Source: Geomonas ferrireducens (GTDB taxonomy: Bacteria; Desulfobacterota; Desulfuromonadia; Geobacterales; Geobacteraceae). Taken from it: a DNA stretch of 64,000 nt. The notes beneath the pieces were generated by a model. That model saw only the letters and a list, made by a program, of their open reading frames with translations. It did no database searches and was not told where the DNA came from. Every line of letters begins with the position of its first letter. Positions within the stretch are counted from its first letter, which is position 1. The position numbers and the translations under genes are program-made. Positions 1-10,832 of this stretch are shown one piece after another. Location of the stretch: positions 1,744,161 to 1,808,160 of the forward strand of contig NZ_SSYA01000001.1 in assembly GCF_004917065.1 (NCBI RefSeq), given 5' to 3'.

Positions 1-284
1 GAGGTGCCGAGCAGGTAGGAACCCTCGTAGATCGCGTTGGCGCGGAACATCGGGTACACGAAGTCGCGCACGAACTCCTCGCGCAGATCGTCGATATACA
101 CCTTGTCGGCGCCGGTCTTGAATGCCTTCTCGCGTACCGGCTCGAGCTCGTCGCCCTGGCCGAGGTCTGCGGAGAACGTCACCACCTCGCAGCCGTACTC
201 GTTCTTGAGCCACTTGAGGATGATGGAGGTGTCAAGCCCGCCCGAGTAGGCGAGGACGATCTTTTTCACTTCTTTCTTTGCCAT
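1..284 (-). CDS. argG: Argininosuccinate synthase, N-terminal part (cut by window edge)
   Basis: Catalyses ATP-dependent condensation of citrulline and aspartate in arginine synthesis, in the cytoplasm. Only the first 94 codons are present; the gene continues past position 1. The translation starts [20 protein letters not shown]. The SGGLDTS pyrophosphatase-type P-loop and the following [11 protein letters not shown] segment are diagnostic of the family. The ATG at 284 is preceded by an AAAGGAGA ribosome-binding site. It is the last of four arg genes reading leftward (argB, argD, argF, argG), so the product of ArgF is its substrate. The family call is firm. Confidence 0.95.
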   Translation of the reverse strand, partial: MAKKEVKKIVLAYSGGLDTSIILKWLKNEYGCEVVTFSADLGQGDELEPVREKAFKTGADKVYIDDLREEFVRDFVYPMFRANAIYEGSYLLGT

Positions 285-343
285 GGGTTCTCCTTTGGTC
301 GTTGATCGGCGGGCCGTCCCTTTCGGGTATGGCCGTCTGTTCT

Positions 344-1255
344 TTATTTCATCAAGGTGGCCATGATGGCCTTTTGCACGTGCAGGCGGTTCTCTGCTTC
401 GTCCCATACGACGGAGTTGGGGCCTTCGATCACGCCGTCGCTGATCTCCTCGCCGCGGTGCGCGGGGAGGCAGTGCAGTACGAGGGCGTCCTTCTTGGCG
501 AGGGCGAGGAGCTTCTCGTCGAGCTGATAGCCTGCGAAGGCCTTTTCGCGGATCTTCTGCTCCTCTTCCTGCCCCATGCTGGCCCAGACGTCGGTGTTGA
601 GGACGTCGGCGTCTTTCGCGGCCTCTTTGGGGTCGCGGACGACCACGATCTTGGATGAGCCGTTATTCTTCGCCCACTCGAGCACCTGCGGGTTCGGGTC
701 GTAACCTTCCGGGCAGGCAAGCGTCAGGTCGAAGCCGAAGATGGCGGCCGCCTCGATCCAGGAGTTGGCCATGTTGTTTCCGTCGCCGATCCAGGCGAAC
801 TTGAGCCCGTCGTAGCTCCCTTTGTGCTCGATCACAGTGAAGACGTCCGCCATGATCTGGCAGGGGTGGTGCAGGTCGGTCAAGCCGTTGATGACCGGGA
901 TGGAGGCGTATTTCGCGAACTCTTCGACGGTCTCCTGGGCGAAGGTACGGATCATGACGCCGTCGCAGTAGCGTGCCATGACGCGGGCGGTGTCCTTGAT
1001 CGGCTCGCCGCGACCCATCTGGGAGTCCTTGCTGGAGATGAAGAGCGGGTGCCCGCCCAGTTGGTACATGCCGACCTCGAAGGAGATCCTGGTGCGGGTC
1101 GAGGACTTCTCGAAGATCATGGCGAGCGACTTGCCCTTCAAGAGGTGATGCTCGACGCCGCTCTTCGTCTTGGCTTTGAGGTCCTTGCAGAGGACGAACA
1201 TGGCGTCCAGCTCGGCTTTGGTGAACTGGCTCAGGGCCAGGAAGTCTTTTTTCAT
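344..1255 (-). CDS. argF: Ornithine carbamoyltransferase
   Basis: Makes citrulline from ornithine and carbamoyl phosphate, the step before ArgG. The 303-residue length is normal for the family. Visible motifs are SSTRTR (carbamoyl-phosphate loop, about residue 50), HHPCQ (about 130) and [10 protein letters not shown] near the C-terminus with the catalytic Cys. The open frame extends 16 codons upstream, but [10 protein letters not shown] is the normal family N-terminus, so I place the start at 1255; the ribosome-binding site there is weak. It lies 59 bp before argG and is separated from argD by about 200 bp of GC-rich repeats. Confidence 0.95.
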   Translation of the reverse strand: MKKDFLALSQFTKAELDAMFVLCKDLKAKTKSGVEHHLLKGKSLAMIFEKSSTRTRISFEVGMYQLGGHPLFISSKDSQMGRGEPIKDTARVMARYCDGVMIRTFAQETVEEFAKYASIPVINGLTDLHHPCQIMADVFTVIEHKGSYDGLKFAWIGDGNNMANSWIEAAAIFGFDLTLACPEGYDPNPQVLEWAKNNGSSKIVVVRDPKEAAKDADVLNTDVWASMGQEEEQKIREKAFAGYQLDEKLLALAKKDALVLHCLPAHRGEEISDGVIEGPNSVVWDEAENRLHVQKAIMATLMK

Positions 1256-1335
1256 GGTATGCGGTTCTCGCTTCTCTGTTTTGATAGTGCCGGATGTGGG
1301 CACCTTGAAACGTCATTTCCCTCTTCCGCAAACTC

Positions 1336-1440
1336 TCCCTCTCCCGGAGGGGGAGGGTAGGGGAGGGGGAAGGGTGCCGGCGAAATCCCCCCTCCCTGCC
1401 TCCCCCCTCCGGGGGGAGGAGAGTGGACAGGGTGAGGGAG
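1336..1440. repeat. Purine/pyrimidine-rich intergenic inverted repeat
   Basis: Between argD and argF lies a block built from CCCTCTCCCGGAGGGGGAGGG-like segments, followed by the complementary CCCCCTCCGGGGGGAGG segment. The arms can fold into long GC hairpins. It looks like a dispersed extragenic palindromic element rather than a coding sequence. It may affect mRNA stability between the two arg genes; that role is inference. Confidence 0.6.
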
Positions 1441-1451
1441 AAATCAAAGCT

Positions 1452-2645
1452 TTATAGCGCGGCCAGGATCTCGGTCAGCCCGGCGATCATGTCGTCCACT
1501 TCCTTCTTGCCGACGATGAGCGGCGGAACGAAGCGGAGCACCTTCTCTTGGGCGCAGTTCAAAAGAAGCCCGCGCGAGAGTGCCGTCTTCACGATGTCGC
1601 CGCCGGGGATGGCGAGCTCGACGCCGATCATGAGGCCGATACCGCGCACATCCTTGATGAGGCTCGGGAACTTCTTGTGCAGCGCTTCCAGTTCGCCCAT
1701 CAGGTACTCGCCCATCTCCTCGGTCCGGTTCAGGATCCCTTCCTCCTGGATCGCGCGGATCGTGGCGACTGCCGCGGCGGTCACGAGCGGGTTGCCGCCG
1801 AAGGTGGAGCCGTGGGTGCCCGGGGTGAAGGATTCGGCAAGCCGGTCGGTGGCGAGCATGGCGCCGATCGGGGCGCCGCCTGCCAGCGCCTTGGCGAGCG
1901 TCATGATGTCAGGGGTTATGCCGAAGTGTTCGTGGGCAAACATCTTGCCGGTACGCCCCATGCCGACCTGCACCTCGTCGAAGATGAGGATGAGGTTGTT
2001 CTCGTCGCAGATCTTGCGCACTTCCTGGAAGTAGGCCGCGTCGGGGACCACCACGCCCCCTTCGCCCTGGATCGGCTCCAGCATCACGGCGCAGGTGCAG
2101 GGGCCGATGGCCTCCCTGAGCGCCTGGGCGTCGTTGAAGGGGATGTGACGGAAGCCGTGCAGGAGCGGATCGAAGAATTTCTGCACCTTCTCCTGGCCGG
2201 TGGCCGAGACGGTCGCCATGGTCCGGCCGTGGAAGGAGGAGATGGCGGTGATGATCTCGTAGCGGTCGACGCCGTACTTCTCACGGCTGTACTTCCTGGC
2301 GAGCTTGATGGCCGCCTCGTTCGCCTCAGCGCCCGAGTTGCAGAAGAAGGCCTTGTTGGCGAAGGAGAGGTTGCAAAGGAGCTCGGCGAGCTCGATCTGG
2401 GTCGGGATATTGTAGTAGTTGGAGCAGTGGATCAGCTCCGCGGCCTGTTTGGCGAGTGCTGCCGTCACCTTCGGGTGGCAGTGCCCCAGGTTGTTGACGG
2501 CCACCCCGGCCAGGAAGTCGAGGTAGCGTTTGCCGTCCGCATCCCAGAGGTAGCACCCCTCGCCCTTAACCGGCACCAGCGGGTACCGGCCGTACGTCTT
2601 CATGATATATTTGTCGCCCTTCTCGATCCATGCTGATGAATTCAT
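1452..2645 (-). CDS. argD: Acetylornithine aminotransferase
   Basis: PLP-dependent class-III aminotransferase converting N-acetylglutamate semialdehyde to N-acetylornithine. The 397-residue length is normal. Family landmarks are CNSGAEANEAAIKLAR (about 105-120), SFHGRT (about 145), the FDEVQVGMGRTGK segment, and LAKALAGG carrying the PLP-binding lysine. The open frame starts 8 codons earlier, but the ATG at 2645 (MNSSAWIEKGDKY) follows an AGGAGGT ribosome-binding site and matches the family start. It lies between argB and argF in the same orientation, with a repeat-filled gap upstream. Confidence 0.95.
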   Translation of the reverse strand: MNSSAWIEKGDKYIMKTYGRYPLVPVKGEGCYLWDADGKRYLDFLAGVAVNNLGHCHPKVTAALAKQAAELIHCSNYYNIPTQIELAELLCNLSFANKAFFCNSGAEANEAAIKLARKYSREKYGVDRYEIITAISSFHGRTMATVSATGQEKVQKFFDPLLHGFRHIPFNDAQALREAIGPCTCAVMLEPIQGEGGVVVPDAAYFQEVRKICDENNLILIFDEVQVGMGRTGKMFAHEHFGITPDIMTLAKALAGGAPIGAMLATDRLAESFTPGTHGSTFGGNPLVTAAAVATIRAIQEEGILNRTEEMGEYLMGELEALHKKFPSLIKDVRGIGLMIGVELAIPGGDIVKTALSRGLLLNCAQEKVLRFVPPLIVGKKEVDDMIAGLTEILAAL

Positions 2646-2659
2646 AAAACCTCCTGAAA

Positions 2660-2872
2660 CCCCGTTCAACGTTCAGCGTTCAACGTTCGATGGAAGACCT
2701 CCGTAAGAAGCGTCTCCACCTTGGCTGCGCCGTACCGGTTAAAGGCCATAGGCGCGGCAGTTGTTGAACATCGACTTTTGAATCTTGAACGGCAGTCCCG
2801 TGCCGTACCGGTCAGATGACCATCGGCACAACACTTGTTTAACGTCGAACGTTGAACGTTGAACGGCAGTTA
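2660..2872. repeat. Inverted pair of heptamer arrays (CGTTCAA-type)
   Basis: The argB-argD gap holds a short tandem array with a 7-bp period (CGTTCAA, CGTTCAG, CGTTCAA, CGTTCGA) at 2662-2691. An inverted copy (GAACGTT period) lies at 2842-2866. Between them are two diverged GCCGTACCGGT-containing segments (near 2729 and 2802) and part-copies of the heptamer. The same architecture with a related heptamer recurs at 10691-10832. No reading frame of quality lies inside. Confidence 0.7.
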
Positions 2873-2876
2873 AGCG

Positions 2877-3755
2877 TTAAGCCTGTATCTCCGTCCCTAT
2901 TCCGACGTTGGTGAAGATCTCCAAAAGGATGGCGTGCTCGATCCTGCCGTCGACGATGTGGGCCTTCTTCACGCCTGCGGCGAGCGCGTCGGTGCAGCAG
3001 GTGACCTTCGGTATCATCCCCCCGGTCACGGTGCCGTTTTCGATCAGCGCGGGGACGTCGGCAAGCGGGATGCTGGAAAGCAACTCCCCTTCCTTGTCCT
3101 TCACACCGGAGACGTCGGTCAAAAGGATCAACTTCTCCGCCCCGAGCGCCGCGGCAACCTTGCCGGCCACCACGTCCGCGTTGATGTTGTAACTCTGCCC
3201 GTCGCGCCCCACACCTACCGGTGCGATCACCGGGATGAAGCCACCCTTCTCCAATGCCTGCAAAATGGCGGGATTCACTTCGACGACATCTCCCACGAAG
3301 CCGATGTCGACCATCTCGACCCCGCCGTCCTGTCGTCGGATTTCCTGGAGCAGTTTTTCGCAAACAAGGAGGCTGCCGTCCTTGCCGGAGAGACCGGCGG
3401 CACGGCCGCCGTGCTGGTTGATGTAGCCGACCACCTCGCGGTTCACCTGGCCGGTGAGCACCATCTCGACGACCCCCATGGTCTCCGCGTCCGTCACACG
3501 CATCCCTTGAACGAACTCCGACACGATGCCGTAGCGCTTCAGTGTCTCGTTGATCTGGGGACCGCCGCCGTGCACTACCACGGTGTTGATGCCGATGTAT
3601 TTGAGTAGGATTATGTCTAGGGCAAAAGACTTTCTGAGCTTCTCTTCTGCCATGGCGTGACCGCCATACTTGATGACGATGGTCTTTCCGGAAAAACGTC
3701 TGATGTAGGGGAGCGCCTCCATGAGAGTGCTCGCCTTTTCTATGAGATGCTGCAT
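2877..3755 (-). CDS. argB: Acetylglutamate kinase
   Basis: Phosphorylates N-acetylglutamate, the second step of arginine synthesis. The 292-residue protein shows the amino-acid-kinase motifs IKYGGHAM (about 28-35), VVHGGGPQI (about 60) and [17 protein letters not shown] (about 195), plus LLTDVSGV. The roughly 25-residue N-terminal helical extension before the kinase core is typical of arginine-inhibited hexameric enzymes, so feedback inhibition is likely; that is inference. The ATG at 3755 has a GAAGAGG ribosome-binding site and a good promoter just upstream (3797-3824). Confidence 0.95.
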   Translation of the reverse strand: MQHLIEKASTLMEALPYIRRFSGKTIVIKYGGHAMAEEKLRKSFALDIILLKYIGINTVVVHGGGPQINETLKRYGIVSEFVQGMRVTDAETMGVVEMVLTGQVNREVVGYINQHGGRAAGLSGKDGSLLVCEKLLQEIRRQDGGVEMVDIGFVGDVVEVNPAILQALEKGGFIPVIAPVGVGRDGQSYNINADVVAGKVAAALGAEKLILLTDVSGVKDKEGELLSSIPLADVPALIENGTVTGGMIPKVTCCTDALAAGVKKAHIVDGRIEHAILLEIFTNVGIGTEIQA

Positions 3756-3796
3756 AGGTGCCTCTTCCAGCGTTAATTAGTGCACAGAAAGACGTT

Positions 3797-3824
3797 AATA
3801 TAGCAGATAGAGGGAAATAATCAA
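3797..3824 (-). promoter_or_regulatory. Candidate sigma-70 promoter of argB
   Basis: On the minus strand TTGATT and TATATT are separated by 16 bp and lie about 40 bp before the argB start codon. This would make argB the first gene of the arg cluster and separate it from the receiver-kinase gene upstream. Confidence 0.55.
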
Positions 3825-3852
3825 CTTGAAACAGGGCTAAGACTGAAGGTTA

Positions 3853-4998
3853 TCAGGGGCTTTGGCTTGCTGTGTTGGGAAGGGTGATCAGGACGCGGGT
3901 CCCCTGGTTCTCTTCGCTCTCGATGCTGATACTGCCGCCGTGCATGCGGATGAACTCGCGGGCGTAAAAGAGACCGAGCCCGAAGCCGCGCACCTGGCCG
4001 GTCCGGTCGGCGTCGACCTGGTAGAACTTCTCGAAGAGCTTGGGTAACTGATCCTTGGAGATGCCGATGCCGTTGTCTTCGACGCTGATCTCGCACTGGC
4101 CATCGGCGTTTCGCATGTTGACGCATACCACGCCGTCTTCCCTGGAAAACTTGATGGCATTGTCGATCACCTGGCGCAGGGCGAAGCTGATCTTGTCGCG
4201 GTCCAGCATAAGCTCCGGGATCGTCTGCTGTGTGATGTGCGTCGTGACACCGGGGCGGGCGGCGATGATGTAGGCCTCGCTCAGGATCTTGGGGAGGAGC
4301 AGGTTCAAGGTGCACGGCTCCAGATGCAGGCCGCCGCCGCTGTCCATGACCGAGGAGAAGGTGAGGAGGTCGGTGACGAGGTTCCCCAAGTAGCAAGCCT
4401 CGTTGTAGATCAGCTTGATGTGCTCTTTGGCACCGTCGTCGGAAGGATCGATGATGCCCGAGGCTAAGTTCTGCAGGAAAAGCGAGATCGAGGTGATCGG
4501 CGTGCGGAACTTGTGGGAGATGAGCGAGAGAAAGACCGTTTTGAAGCGGTCGAGGTTTCTCAGGTTGGCGATCTCTTCCTTGAGTGCCTTCTTGACGAGG
4601 GCCTTTTCGATGGCGCTTTTGAGCTGCAGGAGGTTGAGCGGCTTGGTGATGAAGTCGTCCGCATCCGCCTTGAGCGCCTTCAGGATGAGGTCTTTATCGG
4701 CGAAGCCGGTCATGATGATCACCACCATGGTCGGCTCACGCTCCTTGAGTTTCTTCAGCAGTTCGATGCCGTCCAGCCTCGGCATCATCACGTCGGTCAG
4801 GATCACGTCGATGCCGCCGCGCAGGAAGATCTCGTACGCCTCCTGGCCGTCCGCCGCCTCAACGATGTCGTAGCCGTTCAGGACCCTCTTGCACAGGTCG
4901 CGGATCACCGCTTCATCGTCGACGAGGAGGACGGTTTTCCTTTCCCTGTCCTGCAGGGGGGCGAGACTTTGGTTGGAGGTCAGTTCGAGCATCGGCAT
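3853..4998 (-). CDS. Response regulator-histidine kinase (receiver at N-terminus)
   Basis: A 381-residue soluble signalling protein. A CheY-like receiver occupies about residues 20-140 (VDDEAVIRD acidic pair, phospho-acceptor Asp in LTDVMMP, MTGFAD, KPLNLLQ). A HisKA segment follows with SHKFRTPITS at about 180; the residue after the His is Lys instead of the usual Glu. A HATPase domain ends the protein (IDNAIKFS N-box, DNGIGI, GFGLGLFYAREF). No membrane segment or sensor is visible, so it probably takes phosphate or a partner signal through the receiver. It lies between argB and alaS; its target is unknown. Confidence 0.88.
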   Translation of the reverse strand: MPMLELTSNQSLAPLQDRERKTVLLVDDEAVIRDLCKRVLNGYDIVEAADGQEAYEIFLRGGIDVILTDVMMPRLDGIELLKKLKEREPTMVVIIMTGFADKDLILKALKADADDFITKPLNLLQLKSAIEKALVKKALKEEIANLRNLDRFKTVFLSLISHKFRTPITSISLFLQNLASGIIDPSDDGAKEHIKLIYNEACYLGNLVTDLLTFSSVMDSGGGLHLEPCTLNLLLPKILSEAYIIAARPGVTTHITQQTIPELMLDRDKISFALRQVIDNAIKFSREDGVVCVNMRNADGQCEISVEDNGIGISKDQLPKLFEKFYQVDADRTGQVRGFGLGLFYAREFIRMHGGSISIESEENQGTRVLITLPNTASQSP

Positions 4999-5039
4999 GT
5001 CCCGCTTTTACTGGATTTATCGACCTGCGTGCGTAATTG

Positions 5040-7667
5040 CTACCCTACGATGTTGTACACGGCCTCGAGCGCCTCGGCGAGGTTCTCGGGCTTGGTGCCG
5101 CCGGCCTGGGCGAGCTCGGGCTTGCCGCCGCCGTTGCCGCCGACGATCGGTGCGATCGCCTTGATGATGTCACCGGCCTTCCAGCGCGCGGTGAGGTCGG
5201 CGGTGACCGCGACCAGGAGGTTCGCCTTGACGCCGTCGGCGGTCCCGAGCACGATGATACCGGAGCCGATCCTGTCCTTCAGCGTGTCGGAGAGCTCGCG
5301 CATCGCCTTGGCATCGCCGTCCACCTTCACGGAGAGGATCTTGACGCCGTTTTGCTCGCGTACCTGCTGAATGAGGTCGGCGGACTTGGAGGCGTTCATC
5401 TTCGCCTGCAGCCCCTCGAGCTCTTTTTGCAGTTCGCGCTGGGCCGCGAGGAGCTTCTCGACGCGGTCGAGAACGCTCACCCCTTCGGCCTTCAGGAGAG
5501 CGGCGACGCTTCTCTGCTCGTCTTCCATCTGGTGCACCACGGCGAGCGCGCCGTTGCCGGTCTGCGCCTCGATCCTTCTCACCCCGGCGGCGATCCCTGC
5601 CTCGGAGATGATCTTGAATAAGCCGATCTCGCCCGCGCCGTGCACGTGGGTGCCGCCGCAAAGCTCCATCGACACGTCGCCCACGCGTACCACGCGCACC
5701 ACGTCGCCGTACTTCTCGCCGAAAAGCGCGGTGGCCCCGCCGGCAAGCGCCTCGGCTGCCGCCATCTCGCGGGCGTCTACGGGCGCGTTACCCATGACGT
5801 GCCCGTTCACGATAGTTTCGACCCTGCGGATCTCCTCGGCGGTCATCGGGCTGAAGTGGGTGAAGTCGAAGCGGAGGCGGTCCGGGGTCACCAGAGAGCC
5901 TGCCTGCTTCACGTGGTCGCCCAGCACTTCCCTTAAGGCTGCCTGCAGAAGGTGCGTCGCGGTGTGGTTGCGCGCGGTGGCGGCGCGCCCTGCGGTAGCG
6001 ACCTTCAGGTCGACCGCCTCGCCGTTACGGATGTTGCCGGAGACCACCTTGCCGCGGTGCACGATGAGGTCGGTGAAGGGGCGGCTGGTGCTTTCCACCT
6101 CGATGTGCGCGGCACCGGTGGAGATGCTGCCGGTATCGCCGGCCTGGCCGCCGGACTCGCCGTAGAAGGGGGTCTTCGCGGTGATGATCTCGACCTCGTC
6201 GCCGGCGTTCGCCTCCTCGACAAGGACGCCACCCTTTACGATGGCGCTGATGGTGGAGTAGGTGGTCTGCTCGGTGTAGCCTACGAAGTCGCTCGCGATG
6301 CCGGAGCCGTGCAGTTCCTTGTAGATGGAGGCAAGGCCCTGCTCGCCCGACCCCTTCCAGTTCTCCCTCGCCTTGACGCGCTGCTTCTCCATGCAGAGGG
6401 CGAAGCCGTCCTCGTCCAGGGTGAGCCCTTCAGCCTCGACGATGTCGGCAGTGAGGTCGACCGGGAAGCCGAAGGTGTCGTACAGCTTGAAGATCACCTC
6501 GCCGGAGAGGACCTTGTCACCCTTGGCCCTGAGCGCAGCGGTCTCCTCGTTCAGTATGGCGAGGCCGCGGTCGAGGGTCTCGATGAAGCGCTCTTCCTCG
6601 GCCTTGATCACCTTCTTGACGTAATTCTCGCGCTCGAGCAGTTCCGGGTACGCATCGCCCATCATCATGTTGACGGCGTCGACCACGCGGTAGAGCATCG
6701 GCTCGGAGACCCCCAGCATCTTACCGTGGCGGGCGGCGCGGCGCATGATGCGGCGCAGCACGTAGCCGCGCCCCTCGTTGGAGGGAAGCACGCCGTCGCA
6801 GATGAGGAAGGTGGTGGCGCGGGAGTGGTCGGCGATGACGCGCATGGAGACGTCGTCTTTCTCGTCGTCGCGGTACTTCTTGCCGCAGATGGTCTCGATG
6901 TGGCGGATGATCCCCTGCAGCAGATCGGTGTCGTAGTTGGAGGTGACCCCCTGCATGACCGCGGAGATGCGCTCAAGGCCCATGCCGGTATCGACCGAGG
7001 GTTTGGGGAGCGGCGTCATGGTGCCATCCTTGTCGCGGTTGAACTGCATGAAGACGTTGTTCCAGATCTCCATGTAACGGTCGCAGTCGCAGCCGACGGC
7101 GCAGTCGGGGGAGCCGCATCCGGTGCCGGGGCCGTTGTCCCAGAAGATCTCGGAGCAGGGGCCGCAGGGGCCGGTGTCCCCCATGGACCAGAAGTTGTCC
7201 TTCTCGCCGAAACGGTAGATGCGCTCGCGCGGCACCCCTTCCTGGTTGTGCCAGATGTCCGCCGCCTCGTCGTCGTCGTTGTACACCGTCACGTAGAGGC
7301 GGTCCTTGGAAAGGCCGAGCTCAACGGTGAGGAATTCCCAGGCATAGGCGATCGCGTCCTTCTTGAAGTAGTCGCCGAAGGAAAAGTTGCCGAGCATCTC
7401 GAAGAAGGTGTGGTGGCGTGCGGTGCGGCCGACGTTTTCGAGGTCGTTATGTTTGCCGCCGGCACGGACGCATTTCTGCGAGGATACGGCGCGGATGTAG
7501 TCGCGTTTTTCAAGGCCCAGGAAGACGTCCTTGAACTGGTTCATCCCCGCGTTGGTGAAAAGCAGGGTGGGATCGTTTTTGGGGATGAGGTTCGAGCTCT
7601 CCACCAGGGTGTGACCCTTTTTCTGAAAAAAGTTGAAGAACTGCGCCCGGATCTCTTTGCCTGTCAT
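5040..7667 (-). CDS. alaS: Alanyl-tRNA synthetase
   Basis: Charges tRNA-Ala and hydrolyses mischarged products. The 875-residue length is standard. The catalytic core begins with [16 protein letters not shown] and includes [18 protein letters not shown]. The editing domain has [12 protein letters not shown] and the zinc-binding ELCGGTH. The C-Ala domain ends with the glycine-rich [15 protein letters not shown]. The open frame extends 20 codons upstream, but [14 protein letters not shown] is the conserved N-terminus, so the start is 7667. It lies downstream of recX across a repeat-filled gap. Confidence 0.97.
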   Translation of the reverse strand: MTGKEIRAQFFNFFQKKGHTLVESSNLIPKNDPTLLFTNAGMNQFKDVFLGLEKRDYIRAVSSQKCVRAGGKHNDLENVGRTARHHTFFEMLGNFSFGDYFKKDAIAYAWEFLTVELGLSKDRLYVTVYNDDDEAADIWHNQEGVPRERIYRFGEKDNFWSMGDTGPCGPCSEIFWDNGPGTGCGSPDCAVGCDCDRYMEIWNNVFMQFNRDKDGTMTPLPKPSVDTGMGLERISAVMQGVTSNYDTDLLQGIIRHIETICGKKYRDDEKDDVSMRVIADHSRATTFLICDGVLPSNEGRGYVLRRIMRRAARHGKMLGVSEPMLYRVVDAVNMMMGDAYPELLERENYVKKVIKAEEERFIETLDRGLAILNEETAALRAKGDKVLSGEVIFKLYDTFGFPVDLTADIVEAEGLTLDEDGFALCMEKQRVKARENWKGSGEQGLASIYKELHGSGIASDFVGYTEQTTYSTISAIVKGGVLVEEANAGDEVEIITAKTPFYGESGGQAGDTGSISTGAAHIEVESTSRPFTDLIVHRGKVVSGNIRNGEAVDLKVATAGRAATARNHTATHLLQAALREVLGDHVKQAGSLVTPDRLRFDFTHFSPMTAEEIRRVETIVNGHVMGNAPVDAREMAAAEALAGGATALFGEKYGDVVRVVRVGDVSMELCGGTHVHGAGEIGLFKIISEAGIAAGVRRIEAQTGNGALAVVHQMEDEQRSVAALLKAEGVSVLDRVEKLLAAQRELQKELEGLQAKMNASKSADLIQQVREQNGVKILSVKVDGDAKAMRELSDTLKDRIGSGIIVLGTADGVKANLLVAVTADLTARWKAGDIIKAIAPIVGGNGGGKPELAQAGGTKPENLAEALEAVYNIVG

Positions 7668-7734
7668 AAAAAACCTCAACTGAAATGGAATATCTAAACC
7701 ATGTTTGTTCAAGCAGCCTTCTCTCACCTTGGGA

Positions 7735-7870
7735 AGGGAAGGTTAAAGTCCCCCTTTGCGAAGGGGGATTTAGGGGGATTTTGCGGGGGCGGCAGAGGCA
7801 AATCCCCCCTGTCCCCCCTTCGCAAAGGCTACGGGGGGCAGGCTCCCCCTTCGCAAAGGGGGGGACGCTT
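7735..7870. repeat. Extragenic palindromic repeats (CCCCTTTGCGAAGGGGGA family)
   Basis: Within the alaS-recX gap (7668-7941) short palindromic units of the type CCCCTTTGCGAAGGGGG occur three times, together with GGGGGATTTAGGGGGATTTTGCGGGGG and its complement. The same unit recurs at about 58021-58148 and 59766-59840, so it is a dispersed family in this genome. No coding potential is evident. Confidence 0.7.
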
Positions 7871-7941
7871 CGGCGCGAGCAGCGCTTAGTGGCAGCTGTA
7901 ATCAGCGATCCCCGCTATTCCCTGAAGAACCTTCCCGCCTT

Positions 7942-8403
7942 TCAATCCTCCTGCGCCCTCAGCTCCCTGAAGATCGCGGAGAGGGAAAACCCCTTCCTCT
8001 GCAGGTAACCGATGATGCGCCGCTTTTCCTTGTCGCTTGCGGACGCCGGGTCGAAGCCGGGATAGCGCCGCTCGATGGTCTGTACCAGGAGCTCCCGCTC
8101 GCTGTACTCACCGGAAAGCTCTTCAAGCACCTGGCTCACGATTGGTCCGGCCACGCCGCGCTTGGCTAGTTCCAGCTTGAGCCGCGGGCCGACCCCTCTG
8201 CCGTTTCGAAGCGCCGACGAGGCGAAGGTGCGCGCGAAGCGCAGATCGTCCAGGTAGCCGAGCTCCTTCATCCGGGCCACCGCCGCCTCGCTCTCCCCTT
8301 CCTCGTACCCCTTGCCGGAAAGCTTCTTTCTAAGCTCCGCCTCGGAGTGGTCGCGCAGGGTGAGAAGCCGCAGACAGCAGTCGAGCGCCGTGCCGCGCTG
8401 CAC
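7942..8403 (-). CDS. recX: RecX-family regulatory protein
   Basis: A 153-residue helical protein of the RecX family, which binds RecA filaments and limits recombinase activity. Family features are the repeated three-helix units: LRDHSEAELRKKLSGKGY near residue 15, LGYLDDLRFARTFASSALRNGRGVGP (about 47-72) and the C-terminal RRIIGYLQRKGFS. The start is GTG, placed immediately after the pilT stop codon (TAG-GTG, no spacer), which implies translational coupling. The order recA-pilT-recX is notable because recX usually follows recA directly. Confidence 0.88.
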   Translation of the reverse strand: MQRGTALDCCLRLLTLRDHSEAELRKKLSGKGYEEGESEAAVARMKELGYLDDLRFARTFASSALRNGRGVGPRLKLELAKRGVAGPIVSQVLEELSGEYSERELLVQTIERRYPGFDPASASDKEKRRIIGYLQRKGFSLSAIFRELRAQED

Positions 8404-9561
8404 CTAGTACTTCTCGATGACCAGCTCCTTGTCGCCACCCTCCGCCGGAGCTGCCTCGTCGGTGAAGGTGTCCCAGTTGGAGTCCGAGGTGGACGAGATG
8501 CCGGATACCTTGAGGGCGAAGTCGTCGGGGTTGCTCGACTGGCGCATGGCCTCTTCGTAGGTGATGAGTTTCCTGGTCAAGAGCTGCATGAGCGACTGGT
8601 CGAAGGTCTGCATGCCGTAGGTCGTATGCCCCTGGGCGATGGCCTCCGGGATCTGCTTCGTCTTCTCCTTGTCGTCGATGCAGTCCCTGATGCGGGCGGT
8701 GCCGATCATGACCTCGACCGCGGGGACGCGCCCCTTGCCGTCCATGCGCGGCACCAGGCGCTGCGAGATGACCCCTCTCAGGATCCCCGCGAGCTGCATC
8801 CTCACCTGTCTCTGGTGGAAGGGGGGGAAGACGGAGATGACGCGGTTGACGGTCTCTGCGGCGTCCAGGGTGTGCAGCGTGGAGAGCACCAGGTGCCCCG
8901 TCTCGGCCGCGGTGAGTGCCGTCTCGATGGTCTCGTAATCGCGCATCTCGCCGACCAGGATGACGTCCGGGTCCTGCCTCAAGGCCGAGGTCAGCGCCTT
9001 GCCGAAGGTGAGCGTGTCGAAGCCGACCTCGCGCTGGCTGATGAGGCTCTTCTTGTCCTTGTGCAGGTACTCGACCGGGTCCTCGATGGTGATGATGTTG
9101 CAGGTCCTGTGCTCGTTGATGTAGTCGATCATGGAGGCGAGCGTTGTGGACTTGCCGGAGCCGGTGGTGCCGGTGACGAGGATCAGGCCGCGCTGCTCGA
9201 GGGAGAGCTTTTTAAGGACCGGCGGCAGGTTCAGCGATTCCAGCGTGGGGATGGCGATCGGGATGGCGCGCAGCACCATGGCGACCGTGCCGCGTTGGGC
9301 GAAGGTGTTGACGCGGAAACGCCCGAGCCCCGGGACCCCGTAGGAGAGGTCGACCTCGTAGTTCTCCTCGAAGATCCGCTTCTGGCGATCGTTCATGATG
9401 GAGAACGCCATGTTCCTGACCGCCTCGCTGGAGAGGCGTTCCGCGTTGGGGATGGCGCGCAGGGATCCGTCGATCCTGACGATGGGGGGAAGCCCCGCCT
9501 TCAGGTGGATGTCGGACCCCTTGGCCTTCATGGCTATGCCGAGGATCTCGTTGAGGGTCAT
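8404..9561 (-). CDS. pilT: Type IV pilus retraction ATPase PilT
   Basis: Hexameric ATPase that depolymerises type IV pili at the inner-membrane base, driving twitching. The 385-residue protein has an N-terminal PAS-like domain (KGSDIHLKAG), Walker A GTTGSGKST (about 130), an Asp box, Walker B ILVGEMRD and His box STLHTLDA. The retraction signature AIRNLIRE is not obvious; the C-terminal region instead carries an acidic, Ser/Ala-rich extension of about 40 residues (SSTSDSNWDTFTDEAAPAEG). It starts 3 bp after the recA stop. Retraction rather than assembly is inferred from overall similarity. Confidence 0.93.
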   Translation of the reverse strand: MTLNEILGIAMKAKGSDIHLKAGLPPIVRIDGSLRAIPNAERLSSEAVRNMAFSIMNDRQKRIFEENYEVDLSYGVPGLGRFRVNTFAQRGTVAMVLRAIPIAIPTLESLNLPPVLKKLSLEQRGLILVTGTTGSGKSTTLASMIDYINEHRTCNIITIEDPVEYLHKDKKSLISQREVGFDTLTFGKALTSALRQDPDVILVGEMRDYETIETALTAAETGHLVLSTLHTLDAAETVNRVISVFPPFHQRQVRMQLAGILRGVISQRLVPRMDGKGRVPAVEVMIGTARIRDCIDDKEKTKQIPEAIAQGHTTYGMQTFDQSLMQLLTRKLITYEEAMRQSSNPDDFALKVSGISSTSDSNWDTFTDEAAPAEGGDKELVIEKY

Positions 9562-9564
9562 GGC

Positions 9565-10578
<1,014 letters not shown>

Positions 10579-10690
10579 CGTTTTATATCTCCTTCGCCTT
10601 TCCAGGCGGTTTTTGGGTCTGGGTTTTCAGCCCATCACACATAGCACAAGTAAAACCGCAAACGCAAGGTTCAAGGGCACGATCGACGAC

Positions 10691-10832
10691 ATGGTTCTAC
10701 GTTCTATGTTCTACGTTCTACGTTGAACCTTAAAAAATCGGGGTTCCGCTTTGCGTCGGCGTCCATTTTCCTGCGCGCTTGCCCCACGAGCCTGCAACGT
10801 AGAACTTAGACGTAGAACATAGAACGGGTTCT
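10691..10832. repeat. Inverted pair of heptamer arrays (TACGTTC-type)
   Basis: Between recA and the upstream kinase gene lies a 7-bp-period array (ACGTTCT, ATGTTCT, ACGTTCT, ACGTTGA) at 10696-10727, followed by about 70 bp of unique sequence and an inverted array (GTAGAAC period) at 10798-10826. This mirrors the layout in the argB-argD gap with a slightly different heptamer. Confidence 0.65.

Noticed and set aside
10579-10690. LexA operator upstream of recA
   Set aside because: I looked for the Geobacter-type GGTT-spacer-ACC box and for a CTGT-N8-ACAG box and found no convincing match.
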